Shown here: one piece after another, positions 51,244-63,296 of the stretch
Layout: every line of letters starts with the position of its first letter
Numbering within the stretch: position 1 is the first letter of the stretch
NCBI GenBank assembly: GCA_025201375.1
Contig: JAIWZP010000004.1
Coordinates: 930,001 to 994,000, forward strand
Origin: Gongronella butleri
Taxonomy: Eukaryota; Mucoromycota; Mucoromycetes; Mucorales; Cunninghamellaceae
Length of the DNA: 64,000 nt
Direction: 5' to 3'
Translations under genes and position numbers: made by a program
Notes under the pieces: model-generated
The model's database searches: none
What the model was told of the DNA's origin: nothing
What the model saw: only the letters and a program-made list of their open reading frames with translations

Positions 51244-53163
51244 TTAAAAGGAATTGACGCCCACAGGCTGGCCAAGGAGACCTGCGAGCAAGTCAAAGAT
51301 GGCCTTTCCAAAAGTGTTAATGGCACCAGGGTCCAAGACAGACGTGATGGTAGTGCGCTGCTTGCACCCGGGCGCAAATGGTTTGCCCTGGAACCGGTCC
51401 AGGAGGAAATTGACAGCATCTGCGGCCCCAGTGATCGCCAGCGTGATATGCTCGGATAATTGGTCGCTCACAAACTCTATGTTTGCCCCCGCGTCGCATA
51501 GCGACGTGATCATCTGCTGCGTCACATCAAAAGGCACCAATTCGTCATGCTATTCAAAATAAAAACAAGAGGTGTCAGCTCCATTCGCTCCATTTCAACC
51601 TGTCTGGCGACGCGTACGGCTGCGTGATACATAAAGAGCGGAAAAGATGGCACCATGCCGTCGTGGAACATAAAATTCTCAGTCATAATCTTGGAAACAA
51701 CCGGATCCGCCATGTAATCGGCGCGTGTAAAGTATGACGCCATGTCTTTGAACATGAAATCGACAAGAATGCCTTCCAGGCACCTAGAACGCAGCGTGTC
51801 AGTTTGCAATCGCCTTTGTTTTCGTGTTGTCTTACTGCGTTTTGACCTTGTCCCACGCGGCTTTCTTGTCAGGTTGTACGATGGACTGGAAATACGTGTC
51901 AAATTCAGGATACTGGTTCGACAGACCAACAAGGACATCGGGAATGAAGCCCGTGAACACGCCCTTGTTGATGTGGCCGATCGTCGCATTGATCTTGGCC
52001 GGTGTGCTATGAAAAAATCACACCTCGTAAGATGATTTTAGCTCTTTAAACACAACTTACCCGCCCATTGCGGCGCCAAGGATCGGCAGTTCGTCCGCGT
52101 ACGATTTTTTGAGCTGCGCAGCAAAGCCGCTGGCAAACGCACCTCCGCTAACATATTAAAAAAGGTTAGTTTTAGCCGATACTTCGTTTTGGCACGTACC
52201 TGTAGCCCCATAATTGCACTTGTGCTGTCAATTTGAGGCCCGTCGTCGCACCAGAAGCGAGTGCTGCGCGGATGCCGTCCAGCACTGCCTGACCGGCCTT
52301 GAAAAAACAAAGAAAACAGGGGAAAAAATGAGCATTCACATGGCGAACGGGATGTCTTGCTTACCATCAGACCACTTGTAAAGGCGCTCTTTGGTCCCTG
52401 GTAGTCGGGCGTTGCCACAGGGATACCTCGCCCAAGCAACACCATCATCAACAAAACTTCTGTCTGGGGCATTCTGGTGAAATCAAATAAAACATGAACA
52501 TTGGTGCCGTGAATTTTTTTGTTACTTACACGTGCTTCATATTATTTCCAGATTGAAGGCTGTAGCTCGGTGCACAGTCAATGTTGGGGGAGTCTTCAGC
52601 TATCTAGAATTTAAGGGGGGTGAAAAATCAGAAGCTGTGCCATCATTTATTTTTTTTTCATTTGGCCGTGCCTGGACGCTGACAAGCTTGCTAAGGTCGG
52701 CATTGTAGGGAATCATGATCGTGGTGACCGTGACTCTAGATAGGTTATGATTGAAAATTGGACAAAAAGGATCAAAATTAGAAAAAGGTCGCGTCCTATG
52801 CACGCTCGGATATCATACGTTGGCTGGTTCAGGCCGTCATTGGTGCGGTAGAGAACTTGCGTGACGCTGGACAAGTTCTGCTTGAACAGCACCAGCGCAG
52901 AAATCGCATCATTGCTGAGCTGACGCGTTTTTAGAATGGTGCCTGGCGCGCTCTTCTCAAAACCATCCGGGGGCTGCGAATTAGGCGACAAAGAAGGAAT
53001 GAGGCGCCTTTTACAATACCCGTGAGCAAGCAATTACCTGATAAAATGGATCCTGGCTGGGTAGCAAGGGCCCGCGCGTCATCAGGTGCATTGGTACACC
53101 AGCAACGTGCAAGGCTACACTGGAAAGCACTGTCAAAGCAACTAGCACGCTTTGAAATCTCAT
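51244..53163 (-). CDS. Secreted lipase 1 (LIP family)
   Basis: 451-residue secretory lipase of the Candida lipase / CALA alpha/beta-hydrolase family; hydrolyses triacylglycerols outside the cell. Ten exons (minus): 53163-53038, 52973-52819, 52735-52672, 52603-52530, 52473-52365, 52297-52200, 52147-52061, 52006-51836, 51783-51618, 51549-51244. The signal peptide is MRFQSVLVALTVLSSVAL, cut likely near HVAGV. The nucleophile lies in GYSGG, and its serine codon is split by intron 6. IPVATPDYQGP, YHAAHDELVPF (acid region) and DQLSEHITL (histidine region) complete the family pattern. Intron 3 uses a GC donor (CAG|GCACGG) exactly where the paralogue at 57852 has CAG|GTACAA. The stop and overall length equal those of the paralogue. 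Confidence 0.93.
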
Positions 53164-54979
53164 GATGATATATAGTTTAAAAAAAAGAGTGAAAAAAAAT
53201 TGGCTCAATGGGTTCCATTATAAGTATTTTAAGACGGTGGTGCGAGATTTCCGGCGTTGTCTGTGCAACGCAGCCATGTCTTTAAGAAGAACGACGTGTC
53301 ATGGCCATTACGTTTGAAACGTCAAGCACGGAAGATTCACACAATGAGATGGCATCAGAATGGACGTGCCAAAATGGCAAACGTTTGCCCCCCCTCGGCC
53401 TTGAGATCAGATCTCCGCCCCTCCCCCCACTCCCCACTTGCCTATTGAGTACCGCTACACCAAAACCGCGCCTTCTTTTTTTTTTGATGCGCGTCGTAAA
53501 CAAAGGGGGTGCATATGTGGGGGAGCAACATGGCGGTTGCGATGCCGCTGCCGCCCTTGTGTGCGCTGTTTTGGAGGTGACAAGCCTGACTCATGCTTTT
53601 TTTTCGGTGCATGGCGCGGGAAAAAGGGGTCAATTGAACAGTCGTAAAAGCGCATCCTTCACGTGCGGGTTGGTGCGTGTGAATTGTTTCTGCACACGGC
53701 ATGCCTCATCGATTGCCCAAATCTCGGGACGCCGTCAAATCTGGGGTAGGGATGGAGTCACTTTCCAGTGCGCAAGCGAAGCGTGGCGAGGAGGGAGATG
53801 ATTGTGGTCACAAGTTTGAATTAAATTGTCGTGTTACCAAAAGAACAGACGCGATGCCCACGGCATGATTCTGACTTCCGCGCCATTGTTGATCCCCAGC
53901 GCGTTGTTTTAATTTCAATGAATGAATGGTCCTGAGTAACAATGAAAACAGGGGTGACAGGAGTCTGGGTCGAGCATGCCAGCAGTCAGCCGTCGCTCAA
54001 TTCACTCCCTCCACCCCAAAAAAAAAAAAAAAAAAGGGACGCAGTGGCGCGAAGAGAGAGACTGTATAGAATTGGCATCCGCGTGCAGCAAAAGTCCTTT
54101 CCAGATATCATACTGTATTGTTATTCCTTTTTTCAAAATTCCTTCGAACATTTTAAAATCAACAGGGCGCGCTATCTATCGAGTGCCCGTTGTCCCATGA
54201 AACTCATGATCATTTACATACCGTAATTTGGCTATGATAATTGCTTCTGAAAAAAAGTAATTGACGAGCAAGCAACTTGAAGTTTCTCCACAAATACATA
54301 ATTTAGACTGTGGCGCGCTAAACTCATACAGTATGATATTCGATCATTCTGAAAATATACAAGTGGAAAGAGACGCGCGCGGGAGTCATTTTGTCCCAGC
54401 ACGGCTAAGCCGATGCGGCGCAACGTTTGCACTGTACATCTGCGACGCCAGATTTAATTTTTCAACTCCAATTTCTCGAGAAGGAACAAATTAACCCACG
54501 GCAAGTCTGCGGGACAAAAGATGCAGAACTTGATCCTCTGTCAAAAGAGACCAGGCATACAGTATTCACCGGCATGTGACTTGAACTGGTCGAGAAATAC
54601 TAGTTTCTAAAATTTGACTTCTCGCGATCCGTCAAGTCAACCCCCTCGATTTTTAAATTGCAGATTTGCATACGTAGAACAAGTTCCGCCTCCGAGTCCC
54701 GCCTAACGTACAGTGTGAGGGTGCTAGACCATTTGTGGTAAGTTAACGCTACCCCCCATCTAAGTTTTTTGACGCAATTTTCGTGGATTGCGGTGAAACT
54801 ACCGTATGATAATACTGTTTGGCACGCACCACCATCATTCGAAAGAAACACGCTTGGACATCATATTCAAAATGTTTTTTTACTGTACTTGGTGGTGCGA
54901 GGAGGTCGTCGGTTAAGTGCTCCTTATGCAGATATGATAATTCAAAATACTGTAATATCGATATTTTCCCAAATTCAGC
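53164..54979. other. Lipase 1 upstream region and left part of the repeat island
   Basis: 53164-54100 has no gene and no clear repeat. From about 54240 it holds diverged family B sequence (AGTGGAAAGAGACGCGC at 54363 matches 24482) and TACTGTA/TACAGTA words. Confidence 0.5.
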
Positions 54980-56340
54980 GGTGGGCTCTTGAAATACTGT
55001 ATTTCGTCGTGTATCAGGATGAAACTGGTACCATTCGAGAGAGACAGGCTCGGATGTCATTTCTGGAATGGCTTTTTCGCCGATGCATGACCTTTGTACG
55101 CTTGTGAAAGACGTCCAAACATTACAAAAATTTTCAATGTCGATGTTCTCAGCAACGGATTTTACAACACGCGGCGCTTTTAGCGTGTCGAGGGCACCTC
55201 TTACGTTTCTATCGAATGAGACCAGTTTCATCGATGGATGGCTAAAACTCGCAGAGAAAATTCACTTTTTCATCAAAATTTTGGATCGCGATTTTCTCGT
55301 CAACGGTCTAATAAACCTATAATTTTTATTTCAGTTTTGCTAACAAATACAAGTAGTAGGGGTGTACGTACAGTTCTAAAGTATCTAATAATGGGATGAC
55401 TTGCAGTGCGTTAGCTTGGGTTTTAGCTTTTTGCATCGGTCATTTCAACAGGCTCCTCCTCCAGGCCTCCACCGTCGTCCAGCAGTTCACCAAACAACAA
55501 CAAACATACGGTACAGCGCACAAAAATGTGCAAAATAAAAAAAATACTGTACTGTACTGTACTGTACTGTAAAAAATATAGTACAAAAAAATTCCATGCA
55601 ATCCACGCACCTTAAATATTTGGAAGTGCCAAACCTTAAATTTTTGCAAAAAATCTTGCCCAAGGTAGGCACTTTTCTCAGTCGATCGCCGTTCATGCAT
55701 CACTCTTTGGGCTTTTTTCTTTCGCTGGCGCGAACTGTCATTTTATCAGCCAATCGCAAACCGTCGGAATTACCTCTTTGGGATGCATTGATCACTCGGA
55801 GTTCGAAAAATCCAAATTAGGCATTTTCTGAGATTGAAATATGTGACCCCTGAGTGACCTCTGAATTTTTTAAAAGTGGTCGTACGCGCTGCTTTGGTGT
55901 TTTAAGCTTTTTTGTTGCAAATTTTGTTCTGAACTACGGTAGCTTCCGGGCGAGCCTTCGGCTCTAATGCCCTCCACTACTCACTGCAGGCGGTGGTTGG
56001 TGCTGGGTCATATTTTTTACATTTTCGAGTCCAAAAAAAAATCGGGCGGGTCCGTCTTGAACACGGAGCTATACCGGTAGTTTACGCCATGACGCAAGTT
56101 TCATTGGCGGGCAAGTAGGTTGTAAAAAAATTTCTGGAGGCACAGCAGGCCAGCAAAATATGAAAACACGCATTTTTGCATTTTCGTGTCAAAAAAAAAA
56201 TCGGGCGGGTGCTCTGTATTGAGCACTGAGCTATAGTTGACGCCATGAGCCCATGATGCAAGTTTCATTGGCGGGCAAGTAGGCTGTAAAAAAAAATTCT
56301 GGAGCCGCAGCAGGCCGGCAAAGTCTGAAAATCAAGCTTT
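54980..56340. repeat. Non-coding interspersed repeat, copy 2 (family B)
   Basis: Collinear with 1330-3090. Its right end is a tandem duplication: 56030-56190 and 56185-56340 both run from CATTTTCG(A/T)GTC to CAGCAGGCC(A/G)GCAAA, and so are about 155 bp each. It contains the (ACTGT)5 microsatellite at 55545-55571 and many TACTGTA words. Frames are broken. Confidence 0.8.
55545..55571. repeat. (TACTG)n microsatellite
   Basis: Five perfect ACTGT units, inside the family B copy. Confidence 0.9.
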
Positions 56341-57521
56341 TGGTTTTTAAAAGGTAAATGTTGAGTGTATCATACCGTACGTTTTTCGTGGCTCCGAAAA
56401 AAATCATACTGTACCAATCTACAGTACCAAACGCGTTGCATATTTTTGCCTTCAACGCGTGCGACGCGCCTCGCACTCCACACCCACACTCACATCCGCA
56501 CACCCACACCCCACGCGTCACGTCGCATTTTTTTTTTTTTACACATTGGCCCACACCCACACCCAGGGAATCAGCCCCCACACCCTGCCCACACCAGCAT
56601 TTTGCGCTGAATTCGATGGGGCTACGTACGTATTTTTGAACGGGGTCGATCATGCAGATGGAATTATCAAATACTGTATAATATAAATGCATAAGAGTAC
56701 GTGACATATGGCGAGCGCCACAAGTTCTTTCTTCGTTGACGAGAATTGCTCGAAGAACATAAACAAGAAACGCACCGCGTTCAACATTGTAAGACGCGGC
56801 CGCGCTTCTGGCTACGTATAAAAAAATGGCAACAAAAACGGCTATGATATGATAATTTAATATTTTCATATGCAGGTTACCAGATGTACAAAATAAATGC
56901 AAAAGCAAATATGATACATACTGTATTCATGTGGCAAGACAAGATACTGTACACGTTTTTTTACAGTATCATACGTATATATATGTTTACACCCCGCATG
57001 TGCTGCGCGCAATGAGCGTGGTGAATATTTAGGAATGACCAAACAAATTGCGCTCATCGCGACTGCGAATATTATGATATTATGATATGATATTTGGGCA
57101 GGCCCCGGGTGTTGTTCGCCATCATGTTGCGCAATGGCACACCGCGCTCATTTTTTGCAAAATTCCCAGTAATTGCAACATTGCTACGTATGATAGCGAG
57201 ACAAAGGCCGCTCACGTCTGGCTGCACGTGGAGGATCACAAAACGAGTGTGACCCCAGAGATCGACATCTCTGATGAAATTACAGTATGATACAGTATTG
57301 AATACAACGAGCAGGTGAGAAAGACACTGAGCGCACCAGCAGCGGGCCAGATCTCACCTTTTTTTTTTTTTTTTGGTTTTTGCTTATGCAACAAGAGCTT
57401 TAGGTCAGTTTCAGGGTCATGCCAACTGGCGGCGGCATTTGACAAAATGTCGTGACAGCATACGTAAAAAAAGAAATGAGTAATAACCGAGCGAGCATAT
57501 AGTGCTGCTTTTTTTCTTCGG
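56341..57521. other. Right part of repeat island, no gene
   Basis: AT-rich, with CACACCCACAC runs at 56475-56580 and repeated ATACTGTA/TACAGTATGATA words near 56403, 56670, 56915, 56950 and 57280. No intact coding frame supported. Confidence 0.5.
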
Positions 57522-57696
57522 TCATTTACAAGTCAATCGTCCTGGCGCAGGCGGCGCATCGTTTTGGTTGCTGGTCGTGTCAAAAAGATCGTCGAATGCG
57601 GCATTCCAAGCTGGTTGGACGACCTCAGCGGCGGCATGAATATCGCTGTCACCATAGCTCTCCGTGCTGTCACGGCGTTGGCGTGAAACAGGGACA
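57522..57696 (-). pseudogene. Orphan 3'-exon-like fragment
   Basis: A minus-strand frame ends at the TGA at 57522-57524 and reads back through PAWNAAFDDLFDTT and RRDSTESYGDSD with codon choice like the neighbouring genes. It has no ATG, and a stop lies just upstream in the TE-derived island. It looks like the C-terminal exon of a lost or displaced gene. I do not recognise the family; chance openness is possible. Confidence 0.3.
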
Positions 57697-57851
57697 TTGC
57701 AAGGCAGTGCAAGTCACACGTGTAAATTTGCGACTTATTTATTTATTTATTTTTTTTTTTTAGAAATAAAGCTGCAACAAAGGGAGGGCAAGATTTGTTT
57801 TTGGATTTATTGCACATTGACGTGATTAGAGCGTACAAATAAAAAGGGAAA

Positions 57852-59630
57852 TTAAAGCGAGTGGACGCCGATGGGGGTGCCAAGAAGCGCCTTGAGCATG
57901 TTAAAGACGGTCTCGCCCCAGATTTCGGCGGTGCCAGGATCCAAAGCCGACGTGACGGTGGTGCGCTGCGTGCAGCCAGGAGTGACAGCGACGCCATTGA
58001 AGCGGTCCATGACCCACTTGTAGGCATCGGCAAGGCCGGTGATCATGAGAATGACGTGCTCGGACAGTTGGTCGCTGACAAACTCAATGTTTGCGCCCTT
58101 GTTGTCGCTGCCACACCACTTCTTCATCATCTGCTCGGCGGGCGCATACGGCACAACCTCGTCGTGGATCGCGTGATACATGTGCAAGGGGAAAGAAGGC
58201 GCAGCCTCCTGGCCCATCGTGTTGGTGTTGACCACATTGATCGCAATGGGATCCGCCATGTAATCCGTGCGGTTCACGTACGTGCTAATGTCCTTGAAAG
58301 CATATTCAACCGTCAAGGTCTGAAGACATCTAATGAATTAAAAAAAAAAATCAATGAAAACCACGCAAAACGGAAAAACGCCAAAAATCTTACTTGTTTC
58401 GGACGCTGTTGATTTCCGCGGCCTTCTCAGGCTTGACAATGGAGTTCATGTAGGCATTGAGCTCAGGGTACATGTTGGAAAGGCCAATGATGCCCGCAGG
58501 GATTAAGCCAGCAAAGACGCCCTGATCAAAAGAAAAAAAACGAGTTATTGTGTGTCATTTGTGCGACGATTTGATTTTCTTCATTTCTCTTTTTTTTACC
58601 TTGTTCACGGCATTGAGAGTGGCATTGACTGTCACGGGCGTTCCTCCTAAACTTGCGCCAATGATGTTGAGCTCGCTGGCATAGGGTTTAGCGTATTGAG
58701 CGGCCCAGCCGCTGGCAAGCGCGCCACCACTGTAGCCCCACAGCTGAACTTGTGCATTGGATTGAATGCCCGTCGAATTTGTGCTGGAAAGAGCCGCACG
58801 GATGCCGTCAAGCACACCGTGAGCAGACTATGTGGGGTAAAAACGAAACGGTTAGTTTTTTTTTTTAGGTCTTAAACTGGCTTTTTACCATAGGACCGCA
58901 AGTAAAGGCGGCCAAGGGACCTTGGTAGTCAGGGGTGACAACAGGGATGCCCTTGGAGAGCACAGTGTCCATGATGATCAATTCCAATTGGGGAAGCTAC
59001 AAAAGAAAACGTGTCAATGATCATTTAAAGGCGCAATTCTTAGGGCAAAAACACGCGTGTCGCGTGATGTCAATTGCGTACGACGTTCTTAAGGTTACTA
59101 CCGGATTGAATGTTGTAGCTGGGTGCGCAATTGATGCTGGGAGAGTCCTCAGCAACCTAGAAAAGCGAAATGTTCATAAAAATTGACGAAATCGACATTT
59201 AGGACGCGATTGCGGCGCGTCTTTTCAATTGTACCTGGTAGCTCAGCAGCTTGCTAAAGTCGGCATTGTGGGGAATCATGACAGTGGCGACGGTGGCACT
59301 GTAAAAAGAAGAAAATGAGAATTTGATGGATTTGCGTCATGGCACGGCCACGTACGTGGGCTTATTGAAGGCATCCTGCGTGGTGTACAAGAATTGCCAG
59401 GTGGCAGCGAGATTTTGCTTGAAGAAAATAGCAGCAGCAAGGCTCTCGTTGCCCAATTGGCGCGACTTTAAAATGGTTCCGGGCTTGGTGCTCTCAAAAC
59501 CAGAGGGCGGCTGGTAAAAAGGGTCGCTGCTGGGCTCGATGGGTCCGCGCGCCATCAAGGGCACGGCAGCAACGTGCAGTGTCGCTGTCAAAAAGCCGAC
59601 CAGGGCAGGCACCAGGTGTTGCAACTTCAT
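57852..59630 (-). CDS. Secreted lipase 2 (LIP family), paralogue of lipase 1
   Basis: 451 residues, exactly as long as lipase 1. Seven exons (minus): 59630-59356, 59298-59235, 59156-59082, 58996-58889, 58827-58600, 58521-58394, 58329-57852. The signal peptide is MKLQHLVPALVGFLTATLHV. Motifs are DPFYQPPSGFES, VAEDSPSINCAPSYNIQSG, IPVVTPDYQGP, the nucleophile in LWGYSGGALASG, YHAIHDEVVPY and DQLSEHVILMITG, then PGCTQRTTVTSALDPGT. It lacks four introns of lipase 1 (after FYQ, within GYS, after MGG and before HDE). It has one of its own (before GVFAGL), and has one intron shifted by a single base. A TATA-like box lies at 59711-59719. Tandem same-strand paralogues separated by a repeat island suggest a local duplication. 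Confidence 0.93.
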
Positions 59631-62600
59631 TGTCAAGGCTTGAAACGAGTGGAAAGTTGGGTGGATGAAAACAAAAAAAGAGTCAGGAACAACGGATCCG
59701 GGCTTTTGGGTTTTTATATTGCTATGCAAAACGGTTGGCATTGTGTCACCATCGAGAAATGAACAAGAAAATTTATGAACTGAGCGTCAACCTTCTTGAC
59801 ACACGCACAAAAAAAAAAAAGGGGGGGGAGAGCCAAGGATTCATTGAACCTTGCTTAATGTCGACGCTTGCTCTAGTGACCTTTCTGTGCATCTTTCAAC
59901 AGCTGTGATATACAAAATAAGGAGCGCCGAAATATCAATGGCAAGATTGGTGCGACAAGTGCTATTCCATCACCCGGGCGAGACATTTGTTTCTTTTTTC
60001 TTTTTTCTTTTTTTTTTTCGCCGCTGCTTAGCGGCATGGACGATCCCTTCAATTATTTTCTGGAAACTGAGCCCATAAAAAGGACACGCTAATGGTGCAT
60101 GGTGCATGGCGCGTCGCATCCTTGCAATTGCGTGTCGTGCGCACAGGCACCCTACCATAGAAACCAAAGAAAGTCATCGTGCGCGTCGCGTGGGATCCAT
60201 TGCTTACTTTTTGCACACTGTCACGCTGACGACCATTGCCGCATTTGGTCCTTGGGCAAGATTCAGCAACAATCACATGCAAATAAAATAGAGCATCGAT
60301 TGAGCATAGCATCGAGAAAAAAAAATACAGACCGTTGAGCTTAAATTTTTTTTTTCTACGCTGCAACGGCGAGGCGTAAAAGGTGGGGAGAAAAGCGGGG
60401 GGGAGGGGAGGGGAGATCAATGTTGGGACGTAATTCATCGGCGTGTCTTGTGTAACCATTTTTATTAAGTGTCACTTTGTCGCGTCCAGCGTTGCACAAC
60501 AGCGACAGGTTCCCCACGGTATGAAAATGCATACAGTACCCCGCAAAAGAATTGCCATCGTGCGTGCCCATTTGGCCATGGATATGGGACCAATGGCAGC
60601 CGCGCATCTGCGCGACCCAAGTTGCACGCCCTATTCTCCGCAATTGGATGGCCGCTTGCCTATGAAACAGGGACGGAGATGCACGAAGAAGCACTGAGAA
60701 GCACCGGGATGCAACTGGGACGCAGAGTCACGTTGCCATTGACGTGTAGAATTTCTTAATGGGTCATGCATCGCGATTAAAGTTGCATCCATAGCCATTG
60801 GCAGGGCCAGGGGTCATGATCAATGACCGAATGCGCGTCCTTGCCCCCATTGTTGGCGCCAACGTGTCGTCAGGGAGCTGTAATGACTTGATCAAGACTT
60901 AGGTTCTTGGGTAACCTGTCATCCTGTGAAAAAAAAAGAGCACAATGGGAGGACCAGACATGCGTGAATGACCAATTTTTTACATGGCGACCTGTTCTCA
61001 TCACACGCCGTTTCCAGGAGGTTGTGCGCACGCCAGTGGCTATTCTATTTCTCCCTTGCCAAATCGCGTCCCCTCCCCCAAATATGGATGGCGCGCTTGG
61101 CTTGATTCAGAAAAGCAATGGTGCCACAAAGATCCGTCGCCATCCCTCTCACACTCATCCGTGGTGCAATTGACCATCCACATATGCATGGAGACCGTGG
61201 TCTTGCATCAATTGGGCAATCGGGAATGGCTATCATCAGTGGCAGTGCATTTCCATCTCCTCCCTTGTTCAACACGCCCCGTTCCCGGCATCGGCAAGCC
61301 TCATTGCTGCTTACATCTGGTGGGAAAAATTGAAAATGAACACAACAGTTCGATTGCACAAGTAATTTCAAGATCATGCGGTATTGCGTGAGCGACAAGA
61401 GGACAAACTTTACGTTTGCGCATGAGCGACGGCCCATAAGAAGGATCTGGATTGTGCAGAACGGGTGCTTTTCTTCATCTCAGCGTTGGAAATGAATGCA
61501 CAGTGCGCGACGCGTGATGCAATGGCCCGACACCAGGCGACTAATTAAAAAAAAATGAGCATTTGGAAAATGCGTGCCTTTTCCACATATCTTTCATTGT
61601 TCCTTGACCATTTTGTCAAATGAGTCATAAAACGGGTTGGTGAGATGTCCATTTCATTGATCCGATGAAGCGAAGTGCAACCTGACGCGTCTTGTTGGAA
61701 TCAATGGCATATTGTTCGGGTGACACACATGGATCAGCCCATTTTCTGTGTCGCTAGCGTGCCGTCGACGGTCGTCATGCCGCTAGAAACAACAATGCTA
61801 GTTCATTTATCATCATGAAAGGCAAGCAAGAACGTGTTGAAGGAGACGTCAAGGGAAAGTGCGCCTGGGGGGAGAAAAAAGTGTGCAACTCCAACTTTAT
61901 TTTTGCAGCCCACTTTTTGTTGGCCTTTTCTGTCGGCCATGGGCATCGCCATGGGCCATGCAGAGGCTGCGGTGCGCATAAAGATCGCATTGGCTCACGT
62001 GCAAGAGAGGGAGCAAACGCTGTGAAACAATAGAGAAAAAAAAAGGGGGGAACACAATGTCGCCACTTTACATGACGCGTCAAACCAAGATCTGAGCCTG
62101 ATCACCCTGTCCCTGTAGCTTCTACATATGATAATTTCCTTGCATAAAAAGTGCATTGGCACTTGAAAATGACCATGAATCGCATTGTCAAAACAATGAG
62201 ATTTCCTTTTTGACCATGCAAAAAGCATCCAGCTGCACGGCAACTCAATCCCATCAGGCATGTCCACGTTAGATCATTGGCATTAGGCCGCTCAAAACGC
62301 GCAAAAAGTCACTTGTCGTGCTTTCCTCTCGCGCCTCATGTTGCAAAAGCCTCCCCCTTTTTTGTTTTTGGTAAAATATGCAACATGATGCAACATCAGA
62401 TGCATCTCCCCGCTCAATTGCAATCATATGAAGGACTCATCTCAAAAAATGCCAATGGACGCGTGTGTCACGGCGCAATCTGCCAAAAACGGACGATTTA
62501 ATCTGCGTAAGGCACAAAAAAAAAAAAAAAAAAAAAAAAAGCGAAAAAAAAGACCAGGGGCACATGAACATCTCCATTGTAAAAATGAGTCAATGGATAG

Positions 62601-63296
62601 CATTAAGCAATATGATAGACAGCTACCAAATGACAATGGTGTTTGGTAATTACCATCCAAGTCCACGATGAATGCAAGGAATTATCGAATGTTGCTTGTA
62701 TTTACCCTTCTTCCCAGTCCCAATTTCTCGGTGATCATTCACAACGACACATAAAGAGTGACTACGACACTCTATTCATAACCACCGTGTCCATGAAGGA
62801 CCATGCATCATCGAGAGATCAGACCAAAAACCACCCAATTACAAAGATATTGTTCTTTTACAAAAGGCGACTAATATTTTTCAGCACAGGATTGGGCTTG
62901 ACGATCGTGGAGAAGCAGCCAAGTTGCTGTATGTTGGTCTCAGCCATCGTCTAGTTTCGAATTGAGACCATTTTTTGCCTATTTTTTACATGGGGAGCAT
63001 TTGGTGGTCATTTTTCATCAGTCAATCGATCTGTTTCGAGCCGTGCAAACACCGAGGGATCATCGAAATGGAACCCATCGAGACGACATGGGGGAAAACA
63101 CCTATATTGTCTTCGCCGTTTGCCGTGCAAAAGGATGGCTGAGTTAAGCATTAGACAGCAAGCAGTTTATTAGTGCATGACAAGTGGTATTGGTGGCAAA
63201 TAAAACAAAAATGATGGAGTCAAAAAAGTAAAAAAGAGAAAATATTGATACATCTACTTTGGCAAACAGCCTCCGCCTCTCTTTTTTTTTTTTTTT
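59631..63296. other. Long gene-free region
   Basis: 3.7 kb without a convincing gene, RNA or repeat. Short open frames on both strands have no family features and no consistent splice chain. Contains A22 near 62517-62540 and a T18 tract near 63282-63298, which abuts the last gene's stop. Confidence 0.45.
59711..59719 (-). promoter_or_regulatory. TATA-like box of lipase 2
   Basis: ATATAAAAA on the minus strand, about 85 bp upstream of the lipase 2 ATG. Confidence 0.4.
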
